Of a stretch of 40,413 nucleotides of DNA, positions 1 through 7,520 are shown piece by piece. Both the position numbers and the translations under genes were made by a program. The first letter of the stretch is position 1. Every line of letters begins with the position of its first letter. The notes under the pieces are model-generated. The model was not told where the DNA came from and searched no databases. It saw only the letters and a list, made by a program, of their open reading frames with translations. The stretch lies in contig CAIUZK010000193.1 of the NCBI GenBank assembly GCA_903903635.1, positions 1 through 40,413 on the forward strand. Direction: 5' to 3'. This stretch comes from an uncultured Bacteroidota bacterium (GTDB lineage Bacteria > Bacteroidota > Bacteroidia > Chitinophagales > Chitinophagaceae).

Positions 1-2
1 AA

Positions 3-119
3 TTGGAATCAGAAGTTTTGATTTGGTCTAAAGAAAAAAATGAAAGCAAAACAACTTTGAATTGGAAGTTTACAAGGCAGGATGCAGATAAAAAGCTATC
101 TAAACACTATGTTGCATAA
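3..119 (+). pseudogene. IS630-type transposase, C-terminal end (cut by window edge)
   Basis: Frame 3 is open from the window edge to TAA at 117-119, giving 38 residues that include EVLIWSKEKNESKTTLNWKF and end KKLSKHYVA. A Trp, then charged residues, then a NWKFT..DA..KL block near the C-terminus is the usual ending of IS630-family DDE transposases, which close with a W-x-F-T-x-x-D-A-x-x-K-L pattern. The upstream part lies outside the window, so an intact transposase cannot be told from a fragment. No terminal inverted repeat was identified downstream. The family call rests on recognising this short tail. Confidence 0.55.
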
Positions 120-141
120 TTAATTTGCCACAACACTAGTA

Positions 142-158
142 GTGCGTTTGAAACGCAC
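142..158. repeat. Mini-palindrome with 3-base loop
   Basis: GTGCGTT (142-148), loop TGA, AACGCAC (152-158): a perfect 7-base-pair stem. It lies 23 bases after the stop of the transposase fragment. It belongs to the same structural class as the palindromes at 13862-13940 and 37786-37832. It could be a REP-like interspersed repeat or an IS-end terminator. No T-run follows on the + strand. Confidence 0.55.
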
Positions 159-494
159 GAAAACAAAACTCTTTCATACTCCGGTTACACGCAAATAACG
201 CCAGGGGTGCGGCCCTCCAGGCCGTATACCCACCCACACCCCCAAAAGCTACAAACAAATACCCCATCCCAAAGAATTTCGGGTGAGAATACCTACACGA
301 GAACACAACACGACCAAAAAGAAAATCCAAAAGTAAATTACTAAAGCTCAATAGCAACCGCCTGCCGGCGCCTCTCCTCCTTTTTTCAAGGATGCCTGCA
401 AAGGCACGAGCGAAGCTCAACCCGAAGGGGGAGGTGGTAAGAATTACCCCACAATCACAGCGTAGAGCTAACCCTTTTGACTGCGGACCGCGTG

Positions 495-517
495 CCGCCT
501 TAGCTTTAGCGGTGGCG
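495..517. repeat. REP-like palindrome, copy 1
   Basis: A 23-base motif starting CCGCCTT and ending TGGCG, with GCCGCC (494-499) able to pair with GGTGGC (511-516). It matches the motif at 10521-10543 at 18 of 23 positions, including both arms and the central GCT..AGC. Two related palindromes in separate intergenic regions suggest an interspersed REP-like family. Confidence 0.5.
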
Positions 518-549
518 CAGCAATTTAAAAAGGGCGGCACTTTCTTTTG

Positions 550-607
550 TTACTTTTCTTGGCGTCTATCCCGATCCTTCTATCGGGACTGTAGAAAAGA
601 AAAGTAA
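550..607. repeat. Nested inverted repeat
   Basis: The outer arms TTACTTTTCTT (550-560) and AAGAAAAGTAA (597-607) are an 11-base perfect inverted repeat. Inside is a hairpin TCCCGAT (569-575), 6-base loop, ATCGGGA (582-588). The two stems form a cruciform-like unit of 58 bases. A nested, perfectly matched organisation is more like a mobile palindromic element than a simple terminator. Confidence 0.55.
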
Positions 608-674
608 ATTCGCGCCAATCAGGCAACATAATAAAAAGCACCAATGAAATATATCCTGCAAAAAACCACACAAA

Positions 675-756
675 AATTGCAGTCCCCTGCAATTCTAAAA
701 ACACAAAACATTGATTATCAATCCAAACCCCTGCAATTATTTACTGCAAAAAGCCG
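675..756. repeat. Probable diverged copy of the right-edge palindromic element
   Basis: AATTGCAG (675-682), loop TCCC, CTGCAATT (687-694), then CTAAAA, then ATTGATTATCAAT (about 710-722), then CCCCTGCAATT and a run of TGC-containing half-sites. The order of parts (TTGC palindrome, CTAAAA, ATTGATTATCAAT, AT-rich run with TGC half-sites) matches the two 103-base repeats at 40135-40237 and 40287-40389. Sequence identity outside these blocks is low, so kinship is an inference. Confidence 0.4.
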
Positions 757-1044
757 CAGTCATGAAAAAAACACCAAACTCAATCATATAATCATTATAT
801 CATATAAATACTGGTTCAGACAATTTCTCTGCAATTTTTACCATAAAAACGCCTAATAGATAGATGTACCCAGGCATATTCCCCAAAGCCAGATGCCTGG
901 TCCCCTTTAGGGTTCAGGGTTTCCCCTACCTTATCGTGGTTAGTCCCCCCACTGACCACAAATAGGCATGGTACAAATGTAGAGCATGGAGGCGCAACCG
1001 GTTCTTTACAAACTTTGTGTACTGAACAATGTAAATAGGATTTT

Positions 1045-2523
1045 ATGAAAAAGACATCAATTCCCGTGGCATTAGGAATTAAAGCATTGTTGCTCTTAGC
1101 ACTGCTTTCCACTTCTTTATCTGGTTTCGCACAAAGCGGCGGAGCCAATTTTCTGGCTGGTCCGGGTATGAACAGCACCCGTATATATCCTACTATGGCC
1201 ACGTTGCCCGATGGTCGTGTAGCTGCATTTGGTGGCAGGGCTGTAGGATTCATATCGAGTAGTTATGCTGATTTTTATGATCCGGTGGCCAATACCTTTA
1301 CCGAAATACCAATGAATTTCCCTCACGATGCAGCCTGTGTGGTTAAGTTGACCGATGGCAGGTATTATATAATAGGCGGATCGCAATCACTGGGAGTTGC
1401 GCCTGGTTATACATCATGCGAAATGTTCAATCCGACAACCAATACATTTACCACTGCCGGATCTATGGATTATGCCCGTATGTGGATGAGCGCAGCTCAG
1501 TTGACCAACGGTAATGTGCTGATAGCAGGGGCATGGTATGATAATACCGCAGCCGGTGTAGGCGAATATTACGATACAGGTGGTCACACGTATACACTTA
1601 CCGGTGCGCTCAATCAGCCTTGTGCCAATCCATTGATTTTACCTGCCAACGACGGCGGCGCGATGCTAATTGGCGGATTCCCTGTTTTTGGCGGCACAGA
1701 CTATACCAGGGTGGAATATTACAACTCTTCGGATAATGCATTTCATGCGGTAAGCAGCGAAATCATTCCTGCTGATCCGGGATGGCTGGTTACAGGATGG
1801 CCTTTCCATAACCGCCCGTATTCAGACTATAAAATGAGCAATGGTAAGTACCTGATTGGCGCCTCACGCACAGGCGAATATGGCTTCCTGACTTTTGACC
1901 CTGCAACCAAGGCATTTGCTAAGATTGCAACATCTACACCTATAATGGATGCATGGACAAACGGTGGTTTCTTTGATTTTGTGCTGGATAAAACAAACAA
2001 TGTAGCCTATTTCCTGGGAGTAGATTCAGGGTATGATCCAATCAGAATCAGCCTTATTGCTACCGACCTTACCAGTGGCACTGTTTACCATCCAGCCAGT
2101 ACCTTTATAATGCCATCGGGCGAATACTTGTATCCTACTTTGGCCTTTATGCCATCGAACGGTAAGATTCTGCTTGAAGGTGTTTCATCTACTACAGGCG
2201 ATTATTTCCATGCTACTGATAAAACCTACATCATCACTCCGCAAACAAGACTGGAAGTAGAGCAGGCAGCAGCAGGCAAACTTGATGTGCTCTGTTATCC
2301 TAACCCTGCCCAGGACCTGATCCGCTTCAGATTTGAAAATGCTACAGGTGAAAATGCGGAAATAATCGTGCAGGACATAACAGGAAGGCTTATAGCTAAA
2401 AAGAGCTGTTCAACTTCCGACCGCATCATCAATCTCCCGATCGACCAGTTACAGGCAGGTATGTATTTCTATGAAATCAGATCTGAAGGAAAGGTTGCAA
2501 GAGATAAATTTATAAAGAGGTAA
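1045..2523 (+). CDS. Secreted kelch-like/galactose-oxidase-like beta-propeller with T9SS sorting domain
   Basis: 492 residues. An N-terminal signal peptide (about 1-29, ending GFAQ) is followed by kelch-type blade repeats over about 35-380, seen as recurring GR-V-A-FGG, YY-IIGG, NVLIAG and AMLIGG strands with F-D/N-P-T-N-F connectors. The last 80 residues are a classic type A T9SS C-terminal domain: YPNPAQDLIRF, a VQDITGRLI strand, LQAGMYFYEI and a basic end DKFIKR. The protein should cross the outer membrane by the type IX system and be anchored or released. No catalytic residues of galactose oxidase could be confirmed, so the enzymatic role is open. ATG at 1045 fits the signal peptide. A hairpin follows the stop at 2551-2578. 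Confidence 0.8.
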   Translation: MKKTSIPVALGIKALLLLALLSTSLSGFAQSGGANFLAGPGMNSTRIYPTMATLPDGRVAAFGGRAVGFISSSYADFYDPVANTFTEIPMNFPHDAACVVKLTDGRYYIIGGSQSLGVAPGYTSCEMFNPTTNTFTTAGSMDYARMWMSAAQLTNGNVLIAGAWYDNTAAGVGEYYDTGGHTYTLTGALNQPCANPLILPANDGGAMLIGGFPVFGGTDYTRVEYYNSSDNAFHAVSSEIIPADPGWLVTGWPFHNRPYSDYKMSNGKYLIGASRTGEYGFLTFDPATKAFAKIATSTPIMDAWTNGGFFDFVLDKTNNVAYFLGVDSGYDPIRISLIATDLTSGTVYHPASTFIMPSGEYLYPTLAFMPSNGKILLEGVSSTTGDYFHATDKTYIITPQTRLEVEQAAAGKLDVLCYPNPAQDLIRFRFENATGENAEIIVQDITGRLIAKKSCSTSDRIINLPIDQLQAGMYFYEIRSEGKVARDKFIKR

Positions 2524-2550
2524 TTACGAATTATCAGATTGGTTGGTTTT

Positions 2551-2578
2551 TCGATGGTGGCTGAAAGGCCACCATCGA
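2551..2578 (+). terminator. Hairpin after the T9SS kelch-like gene
   Basis: TCGATGGTGGC (2551-2561), loop TGAAAG, GCCACCATCGA (2568-2578): an 11-base-pair perfect stem starting 27 bases after the stop at 2523. No T-run follows, so it is either a weak terminator or a 3'-end stabilising hairpin. Confidence 0.45.
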
Positions 2579-2697
2579 TCGTATAGGTAACCCGGTTATT
2601 AAAGCAATGAATTGAGATCGGCAAACAAGGAAATGCTGGTTCAGGTGGTTTTACGCAAACTTCATTTTCACTGTTAACCAATACTCCCTGCATTTTC

Positions 2698-2728
2698 TTG
2701 AAAAATGTTCGGTTGTTGGTTATCTTTG
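2698..2728 (+). promoter_or_regulatory. Bacteroidota-type promoter for the membrane protein gene
   Basis: TTG at 2698-2700, a 20-base spacer, then TATCTTTG at 2721-2728. This fits the Bacteroidota sigma consensus (TTTG or TTG, 19-21 bases, TAnnTTTG) and is the best full-length promoter match in the window. The expected start would give a leader of about 65 bases before the ATG at 2800. Confidence 0.55.
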
Positions 2729-2799
2729 GAATGGTATACTTTGGATGTGAGGGATCAGCGTAGTGGAGCATAGGTATACGCTAACAGCCTGCACAGCTT

Positions 2800-4623
2800 A
2801 TGATCGGCAATAGTCTGCATAAAATCGTTGTAATAATTGTGTTAGGCATTTCGGTTGTCTTCTTCATCCGTTTTGGCAGCAAGTCAACCACGCTGTATGG
2901 CGATGCCCTGGGGTATTATATGTACCTGCCGGCTACCTTTATTTACCACAACCTGACCAATATGTCGGAGCTGCCGGCAGACAAGGGTATTGATAAACAA
3001 ATAATGCTGAGCGCCAGGGGCACTACCGGGCGGCAAAGGACCCCAACCGGCAAGATACTGAACGGCTATACCTATGGCGTGGCCTTTATGGAACTACCCT
3101 TTTTTATGATAGCCCACATAATGGAAAAAGCAGGTGGTAAGGAGGCCAATGGCTATTCGGATACCTGCCAGATGCTCATCAAGCTGTCGGCGCTGGTATA
3201 TGGGCTGCTGGGGTTGCTGCTGGTGTACAAAATCCTGAAGATGTACTTTACCCCGGCACATGCATTGCTGGCGGTGAGTGTGCTGTTTGCAGGCACCAAT
3301 CTGTTCTGGTTTACGCTGCACCAGGCGGGCATGTCGCATATGCCATTGTTCTTTTTGTGGGCGCTGCTCATGTACCAGGTTATCAGGTTGCACGAGCGGC
3401 CGGGGTTCATGGCATTTATCCTGTGCGGGTTCATCGCCGGACTGATCACGATAATGCGTCCGTCGGATGTAGTGTGCCTGCTGATACCCCTGCTATATGG
3501 GGTTTATAACAAGGAAACATTAAAAGGGAAATCGGGTTTTCTGATGGATAACAAATTGGGGCTTGTATTGTTTGTGGTGGCATTTATACTGCCTGTAATT
3601 CCACAGTTGTTGTATTGGAAAGCTACAACAGGCCACTACCTGTTTTACAGTTATGGCGATCAGGGTTTTAACTGGCGTCACCCGAAGATCAGGGAGGGGT
3701 TGTTTTATTTCTCTAACGGCTGGCTGCCCTACGGGCCGGTGATGATCTTTGCACTGGCAGGCTTTGTGTTGCGCCGCAGTTATAAAAGGTGGTACTGGTG
3801 TTTGTGGCTGCTGTTTCCGGTATATGTGTATATAATATACTCATGGTACTGCTTCAACTATATAAACGGGTACGGGTCGCGGCCCATGATACATATGTAT
3901 CCGCTGCTGGCTCTGCCGCTGGCTGCGTTTATAGGCTATATAGCCAGGCAACGGCTGGCGGTGAGGGTGGGGGTAATAGTGGCAGGTATTGTATTCAGTA
4001 TCATCAACCTTGATTTCTGCCGGCTACAGGCTATGGGATTGCTGAAGAGCGAGGAATCGAATATGGCGTATAACTTCCAGATATTTTTCAGGGATAAACT
4101 GACCTATGACGACCTGATAGTGAATGATGTGGGTGAGTGGCAACCGGCCCCGAGCAGTATTAGCCTGATGCGCACACTGGCCTGCAACAACTTCAATGAT
4201 TCGACCTCAGTACAGTATGTGCGGGATACAGTAATGAAAGGCGGTTATGTGTACCAGATGCGGCATGAGGACTATTCGCCGGAGCTATCGCTGAGGTATA
4301 ACCATGAGCAGTATAAAGGCGCCAGGTGGCTGAAATGCAGCGGCAGGTTTATGTACCCTTTTGTGCCCGATTACTTTAAGCATTTCCTGGTGCTGGATAT
4401 ACCTGGTAAGGCATGGAAGGGCTGTAAAATAGAGAACAAAACAGATAGCGCAAGCGGCAACTACAGCCTGAACTACTACAAAACCGGCCAATGGGGATAT
4501 GTGTATTTTTATACAAGGATACCTGCCGGTATGAAGGACGGCGATGTGATCAAGCTGTTTGTATGGAACTATGCCCGGACGGATATATATATGGATGATC
4601 TGAAGGTGGAGCTGTACAGGTAG
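2800..4623 (+). CDS. Multi-pass membrane protein, GT-C glycosyltransferase-like
   Basis: 607 residues with about ten hydrophobic segments in the first 400 residues, then a soluble C-terminal domain (about 430-607) rich in aromatic residues and beta-like strands. The first loop carries GDALGYYMYLPATF, an acidic/aromatic signature at the place where GT-C (ArnT/PMT-like) enzymes have their catalytic Asp. Architecture and length fit a polyprenyl-phosphate-sugar-dependent glycosyltransferase acting on the periplasmic face. The C-terminal domain could bind carbohydrate. Substrate is not deducible. The gene stands alone, 176 bases before pcm on the same strand. Family assignment is by topology and one motif only. 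Confidence 0.55.
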   Translation: MIGNSLHKIVVIIVLGISVVFFIRFGSKSTTLYGDALGYYMYLPATFIYHNLTNMSELPADKGIDKQIMLSARGTTGRQRTPTGKILNGYTYGVAFMELPFFMIAHIMEKAGGKEANGYSDTCQMLIKLSALVYGLLGLLLVYKILKMYFTPAHALLAVSVLFAGTNLFWFTLHQAGMSHMPLFFLWALLMYQVIRLHERPGFMAFILCGFIAGLITIMRPSDVVCLLIPLLYGVYNKETLKGKSGFLMDNKLGLVLFVVAFILPVIPQLLYWKATTGHYLFYSYGDQGFNWRHPKIREGLFYFSNGWLPYGPVMIFALAGFVLRRSYKRWYWCLWLLFPVYVYIIYSWYCFNYINGYGSRPMIHMYPLLALPLAAFIGYIARQRLAVRVGVIVAGIVFSIINLDFCRLQAMGLLKSEESNMAYNFQIFFRDKLTYDDLIVNDVGEWQPAPSSISLMRTLACNNFNDSTSVQYVRDTVMKGGYVYQMRHEDYSPELSLRYNHEQYKGARWLKCSGRFMYPFVPDYFKHFLVLDIPGKAWKGCKIENKTDSASGNYSLNYYKTGQWGYVYFYTRIPAGMKDGDVIKLFVWNYARTDIYMDDLKVELYR

Positions 4624-4705
4624 CCAATAAACGGGCTGGTATTTGGGTGAACAGAGTGGTGGATGAGAAAAGAAAATTGTTCTTTTTATTGATGCCTTAC
4701 TGCTC

Positions 4706-4713
4706 TATATTTG
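4706..4713 (+). promoter_or_regulatory. TAnnTTTG element just upstream of pcm
   Basis: TATATTTG exactly matches TAnnTTTG and ends 7 bases before the pcm ATG at 4721. A transcript starting at the usual distance would have almost no leader. No well-spaced -33 TTG was found. Confidence 0.4.
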
Positions 4714-4720
4714 CAGGTAT

Positions 4721-5389
4721 ATGCTGCATACGCTGCCGAGAGAAGATAACTACCTGCAAAAGGGGCTGAGGAAGCAACTGGTACAGATTCTGAGGGATAA
4801 GGGAATCAGGGATGAGGCTGTGCTGGCTGCTATAGAACGCGTGCCCAGGCATTTCTTCCTGGATCCGGCTTTTGAGCGGCAGGCATATGAAGACAGGGCT
4901 TTCCCGATAGTGGCTGGTCAGACAATATCGCAGCCCTACACAGTGGCCTACCAGACCCAGTTGCTGGATATAAAGAAATATGATAAGGTGCTGGAAATAG
5001 GTACAGGCAGCGCCTACCAGGCCTGTGTGCTGGCTGAAATGGGCATTACCCTTTATACCATTGAGCGCCAGCGTGCACTATATGACCATGTAGGCAAGTT
5101 TGTGCTGATAAAAAAGTACCTGAACATTAAGCGGTTTTTCGGAGATGGTTTTCTGGGGTTGCCCTCCTACGCTCCGTTTGATAAGATCATCATTACTTGT
5201 GGTGCGCCATTTGTACCACCCAAGTTGCTGGAACAACTGAAGCCTGGCGGTATTATGGTAATACCCGTGGGCGATGATGGCAGGCAGAAAATGCTGCGCA
5301 TAACCAAGGACAAGGATGGTAATGTGAAAGAGGAGGAGATGGGCGACTTTTTATTTGTGCCTATGCTGCAGGGGAAAGAAGGGAGGTGA
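4721..5389 (+). CDS. pcm: Protein-L-isoaspartate O-methyltransferase
   Basis: 222 residues, the usual length for bacterial Pcm. It uses S-adenosylmethionine to methylate L-isoaspartyl residues of damaged proteins in the cytoplasm, starting their repair. Visible motifs are the family N-terminal block VLAAIERVPRHFF and the substrate-side AGQTISQPYTVAY. The SAM-binding motif I is VLEIGTGSAYQACVLAEM. The post-motif segments are DGFLGLPSYAPFDKIIITCGAP and LKPGGIMVIPVG. A TAnnTTTG element lies 7 bases upstream of the ATG. The TGA stop is followed at once by a short tandem-repeat tract (5390-5466), and the next gene is convergent. Confidence 0.93.
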   Translation: MLHTLPREDNYLQKGLRKQLVQILRDKGIRDEAVLAAIERVPRHFFLDPAFERQAYEDRAFPIVAGQTISQPYTVAYQTQLLDIKKYDKVLEIGTGSAYQACVLAEMGITLYTIERQRALYDHVGKFVLIKKYLNIKRFFGDGFLGLPSYAPFDKIIITCGAPFVPPKLLEQLKPGGIMVIPVGDDGRQKMLRITKDKDGNVKEEEMGDFLFVPMLQGKEGR

Positions 5390-5466
5390 TTTCCAATTTG
5401 CTAATTTCCAATTTCCGAAAATCCCAATTTCCAATTCCAAATACCAAATTTCAATTTCCAATTTTT
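5390..5466 (+). repeat. CCAATTT-type tandem tract starting at the pcm stop codon
   Basis: Starting at the base after TGA (5387-5389), about nine degenerate copies of (T)TTCCAA / CCAATTT fill 77 bases. The unit is 7-8 bases with point changes (CCAAATA, CCGAAAA). It differs in sequence from the tracts at 9597, 10430 and 34731 but has the same position, directly at a gene's stop. Confidence 0.7.
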
Positions 5467-5490
5467 AGTGTGGGGGGTGGATGGAAAAAG

Positions 5491-5515
5491 TAAAGGCTGC
5501 GGGGTGCAGCCTTTA
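5491..5515 (-). terminator. Intrinsic terminator of the DUF1573 cluster
   Basis: TAAAGGCTGC (5491-5500), loop GGGGT, GCAGCCTTTA (5506-5515): a perfect 10-base-pair stem. On the - strand it is followed by ACTTTTT, a T-run fitting termination of the leftward DUF1573 gene that ends at 5555. It also lies between convergent transcripts. Confidence 0.7.
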
Positions 5516-5554
5516 GATGGATTGATGATTTTTAAGTCTGGATAATAGATTCCT

Positions 5555-5974
5555 TTATGGTTTCTTTATTTCGTCTACCGCATTGCCTTTGATGTAGAGG
5601 GTGTAACGCTTTTCGCCATGAGGGGTAATCGCATCAGACTGGATGAATACTTCTTTGTTGAAGATGCCTTTCTGCTCTTCGGTTTTGAGGCCGAGTTTTA
5701 TCCAGCCCTTCTGACCCGGAGCTACTGGAGTTTTGATCCATTCAACGCCGGTACAGCCGCATGATGGTTGTACATTCATAACATTAAGCGGGCGTGTGCC
5801 TACATTGGTAAATGTAAACGTATGGTTGGCGATAGGTCCACGTTTTATTACACCGAAATCGTGTGTATCCCCATCGTCGAATTTGAAAACAGGACCGTTT
5901 GGTTTTTCCTGAGCGTAAATGTTTGTTGCTGTGCCTGCAAGAAGAAAAAGTAGTGCAATGATTATTTTTTTCAT
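5555..5974 (-). CDS. DUF1573 secreted protein 1
   Basis: 139 residues from the ATG at 5974; a frame-open ATG at 6016 would place 14 extra residues before the signal peptide and is rejected. The signal peptide MKKIIIALLFLLAGTATNIYAQ is followed by one DUF1573 (Ig-like) domain. Its hallmarks are HDFGVIKRGPIANHTFTFTN, PSCGCTGVEW and a basic-free C-terminal beta region. The SCGC motif holds two close cysteines. DUF1573 proteins are common Bacteroidota envelope proteins without a settled function. It is the last and shortest of three tandem paralogues. A terminator-like palindrome (5999-6020) lies just upstream, so it may be transcribed separately. Confidence 0.85.
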   Translation of the reverse strand: MKKIIIALLFLLAGTATNIYAQEKPNGPVFKFDDGDTHDFGVIKRGPIANHTFTFTNVGTRPLNVMNVQPSCGCTGVEWIKTPVAPGQKGWIKLGLKTEEQKGIFNKEVFIQSDAITPHGEKRYTLYIKGNAVDEIKKP

Positions 5975-5998
5975 AATTGTGTTGTTTGTTATTTTAAA

Positions 5999-6020
5999 AT
6001 AGTTGGCAATTGCCAACTAT
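5999..6020 (-). terminator. 22-base perfect palindrome between DUF1573 genes 2 and 1
   Basis: ATAGTTGGC, centre AATT, GCCAACTAT: a perfect 22-base dyad. On the - strand it begins 30 bases after the stop of DUF1573 gene 2 (6051) and is followed by TTTTAAAA, as in an intrinsic terminator. It also sits 25 bases upstream of the gene 1 start (5974), so an operator role is possible. Confidence 0.6.
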
Positions 6021-6050
6021 AATTAAAGAAATGTGGCAATGAGAACCGAA

Positions 6051-6605
6051 TTATTTATTTACCGGCGGAGCAGGTGGCGGTGGCGGAGGAGGTGTGCCTT
6101 GCTGGATTACCTCAACCTGTTTTGCCCTTACTGTACCTGTGATATGTAATTTCATGGGGCTTTGCTGTGCATTGGATGTTATGTATACATCTTTACTGAT
6201 GATACCAACACGACCTGTGGTATTATAGGTAACATGAATGACACCTTTATGTTTTGGCAGGATAGGCTCAGTTGGCCATTTAGGCACAGTGCAACCACAA
6301 GAGCCATGAGCTTCGGAGATTACGATAGGCTTTTTACCAACATTTTTAAATTCGAAGTCACACTCGGCAGTCGGGCCTTCAATAACGCTGCCAAAATCGT
6401 GAGTTTCTTCATTGAATTTGAATTTGCCTGCTTCAGGGTCAACAGTTGGTGCGGCAGGCGGTGGTGGGGTAGTCTGAGGCAGTACCCGGTTTTGATTTGC
6501 TGGACCGGAAGTAGGAGATACTGTGGGTACTGCATTTTTATCCTGCGCCCTGGCAGCAGTAAGGCTGATGGTAAGGCAAAGCAGGGAGATTAAGATTTTT
6601 TTCAT
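6051..6605 (-). CDS. DUF1573 secreted protein 2, proline-rich tails
   Basis: 184 residues. The signal peptide (about 1-20, ending ARA) is followed by a Pro-rich linker (TTPPPPAAPTVDPE). The DUF1573 domain follows, with HDFGSVIEGPTAECDFEFKN and GSCGCTVPKW. The C-terminus is Pro-rich (GTPPPPPPPAPPVNK). Compared with gene 3 it has an extra Cys in the first strand (AECDF), which gene 3 shares (ATCEF) and gene 1 lacks (ANHTF). The polyproline tails may act as flexible tethers. It lies 111 bases after gene 3 and 76 bases before gene 1. Function of the family is unknown. Confidence 0.85.
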   Translation of the reverse strand: MKKILISLLCLTISLTAARAQDKNAVPTVSPTSGPANQNRVLPQTTPPPPAAPTVDPEAGKFKFNEETHDFGSVIEGPTAECDFEFKNVGKKPIVISEAHGSCGCTVPKWPTEPILPKHKGVIHVTYNTTGRVGIISKDVYITSNAQQSPMKLHITGTVRAKQVEVIQQGTPPPPPPPAPPVNK

Positions 6606-6716
6606 TGTTTGTTGTTTAGTTTATTTGATGGAACGCACATCAACAATTATTTTGGTCAAAGCAAATCACATGCAGCAATTGATGCTGTTGGAGTGGGTTG
6701 CAAAAGAGAAATATAA

Positions 6717-7238
6717 TTAATTGGTTTTGATCATAGACACATTCTCAGGAACTGAACCTGTAGGCGCCTTTTCAACACTGCCCTTGATGGTAAGTACCTT
6801 TGTACCTGCGTTGGAAACAACGGTTATGGTTTTGGTAAAACCGTTTGGTTTGCCCTTGGTGTGGTAGGCTACATTGATAACACCTGTAGCTCCAGGCGCA
6901 ACCGGCTCTTTGGAGAACTGAGGTACAGTACACCCGCAGGAAGGCTGAGCTTTTTCGATGACAATTGGTTCCTTACCGTTGTTTTTGAAAGTAAACTCGC
7001 AAGTGGCATCAGGGCCTTCAGGTACAGTACCGAAATCGTGAGTGGCATCTGTGAATGCCAGATCTTCTGGTTTGAGCGTGGTGGCCGGCGCAGCAAGTGC
7101 AATATTGTCAGGCACAGCAGCAGTGGTAGTAATAGGTTGCTTGCTTTCGAGCAAGCCATCCTTACTTTTTTTGTGCTGGGCGAAAGTAATGCCTGCAGAT
7201 AGCAATAACAGAGTTACAGATAGAATAACCTTTTTCAT
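6717..7238 (-). CDS. DUF1573 secreted protein 3
   Basis: 173 residues, first gene of the leftward trio. The signal peptide MKKVILSVTLLLLSAGITFAQ is followed by a linker of about 50 residues and one DUF1573 domain. Its core is HDFGTVPEGPDATCEFTFKN, QPSCGCTVPQF and a beta segment GVINVAYHTKG. It resembles gene 2 more than gene 1 (shared EGP-A-C and GSCGC/PSCGC-TVP), which points to successive tandem duplications. A TAAATTTG element on the - strand (7275-7282) lies 36 bases upstream and may drive the cluster. Confidence 0.85.
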   Translation of the reverse strand: MKKVILSVTLLLLSAGITFAQHKKSKDGLLESKQPITTTAAVPDNIALAAPATTLKPEDLAFTDATHDFGTVPEGPDATCEFTFKNNGKEPIVIEKAQPSCGCTVPQFSKEPVAPGATGVINVAYHTKGKPNGFTKTITVVSNAGTKVLTIKGSVEKAPTGSVPENVSMIKTN

Positions 7239-7274
7239 TTTATGTTGATTTTTGTTTATCGAAAATTAATGAAT

Positions 7275-7282
7275 CAAATTTA
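7275..7282 (-). promoter_or_regulatory. TAnnTTTG element for the DUF1573 cluster
   Basis: Read on the - strand this is TAAATTTG, an exact TAnnTTTG match, 36 bases before the ATG at 7238. No well-spaced TTG was found further upstream. Confidence 0.4.
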
Positions 7283-7520
7283 CTGCCAAAAAATTAAAAT
7301 CCTGATTATTTATTGTTAAAACCTTTCAAAAGCTAATGACCTTGATTTCAGCTAAACAATGTACCAGCAGGGGTGTTATGGAAGCAGTCGAAATTTATAA
7401 TACAATAAATCACCTGAAACCTGTTTTCCCGCATCCTGCCACATAAATGACAACCAGCCTGAGGTATACCCCTATTTATGGGTAAATGGAATATATATTG
7501 TAGTGGAAATGGACCGGTTG

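Larger units (their letters stand above)
120..1044. other. Gene-poor, palindrome-rich intergenic region
   Basis: There is no convincing gene in these 925 bases. The open frames have atypical composition and no ribosome-binding context. Inverted repeats are dense: 142-158, 494-516, 550-607 (nested), 675-694, 870-900 and 936-959. It looks like an accumulation of repeat elements between an IS630 end and the secreted kelch-like gene. The last 40 bases presumably hold the promoter and leader of the gene at 1045, but no clear TAnnTTTG element was found. Confidence 0.6.

Noticed and set aside
136-540. 134-residue open frame on the - strand
   Set aside because: Its composition is unlike a protein, it overlaps the palindrome-rich stretch and an opposite-strand frame, and no family or start signal was recognised.
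392-607. 71-residue open frame on the + strand
   Set aside because: Its end coincides with the outer arm of the inverted repeat at 550-607; it reads as translated repeat DNA.
644-856. 70-residue open frame on the + strand
   Set aside because: Lys/Asn/Ile-rich translation of A+T-rich palindromic DNA with no conserved pattern.
2469-2771. 100-residue open frame on the - strand
   Set aside because: It overlaps the end of the T9SS gene, the hairpin at 2551-2578 and the promoter at 2698-2728; no recognisable protein features.
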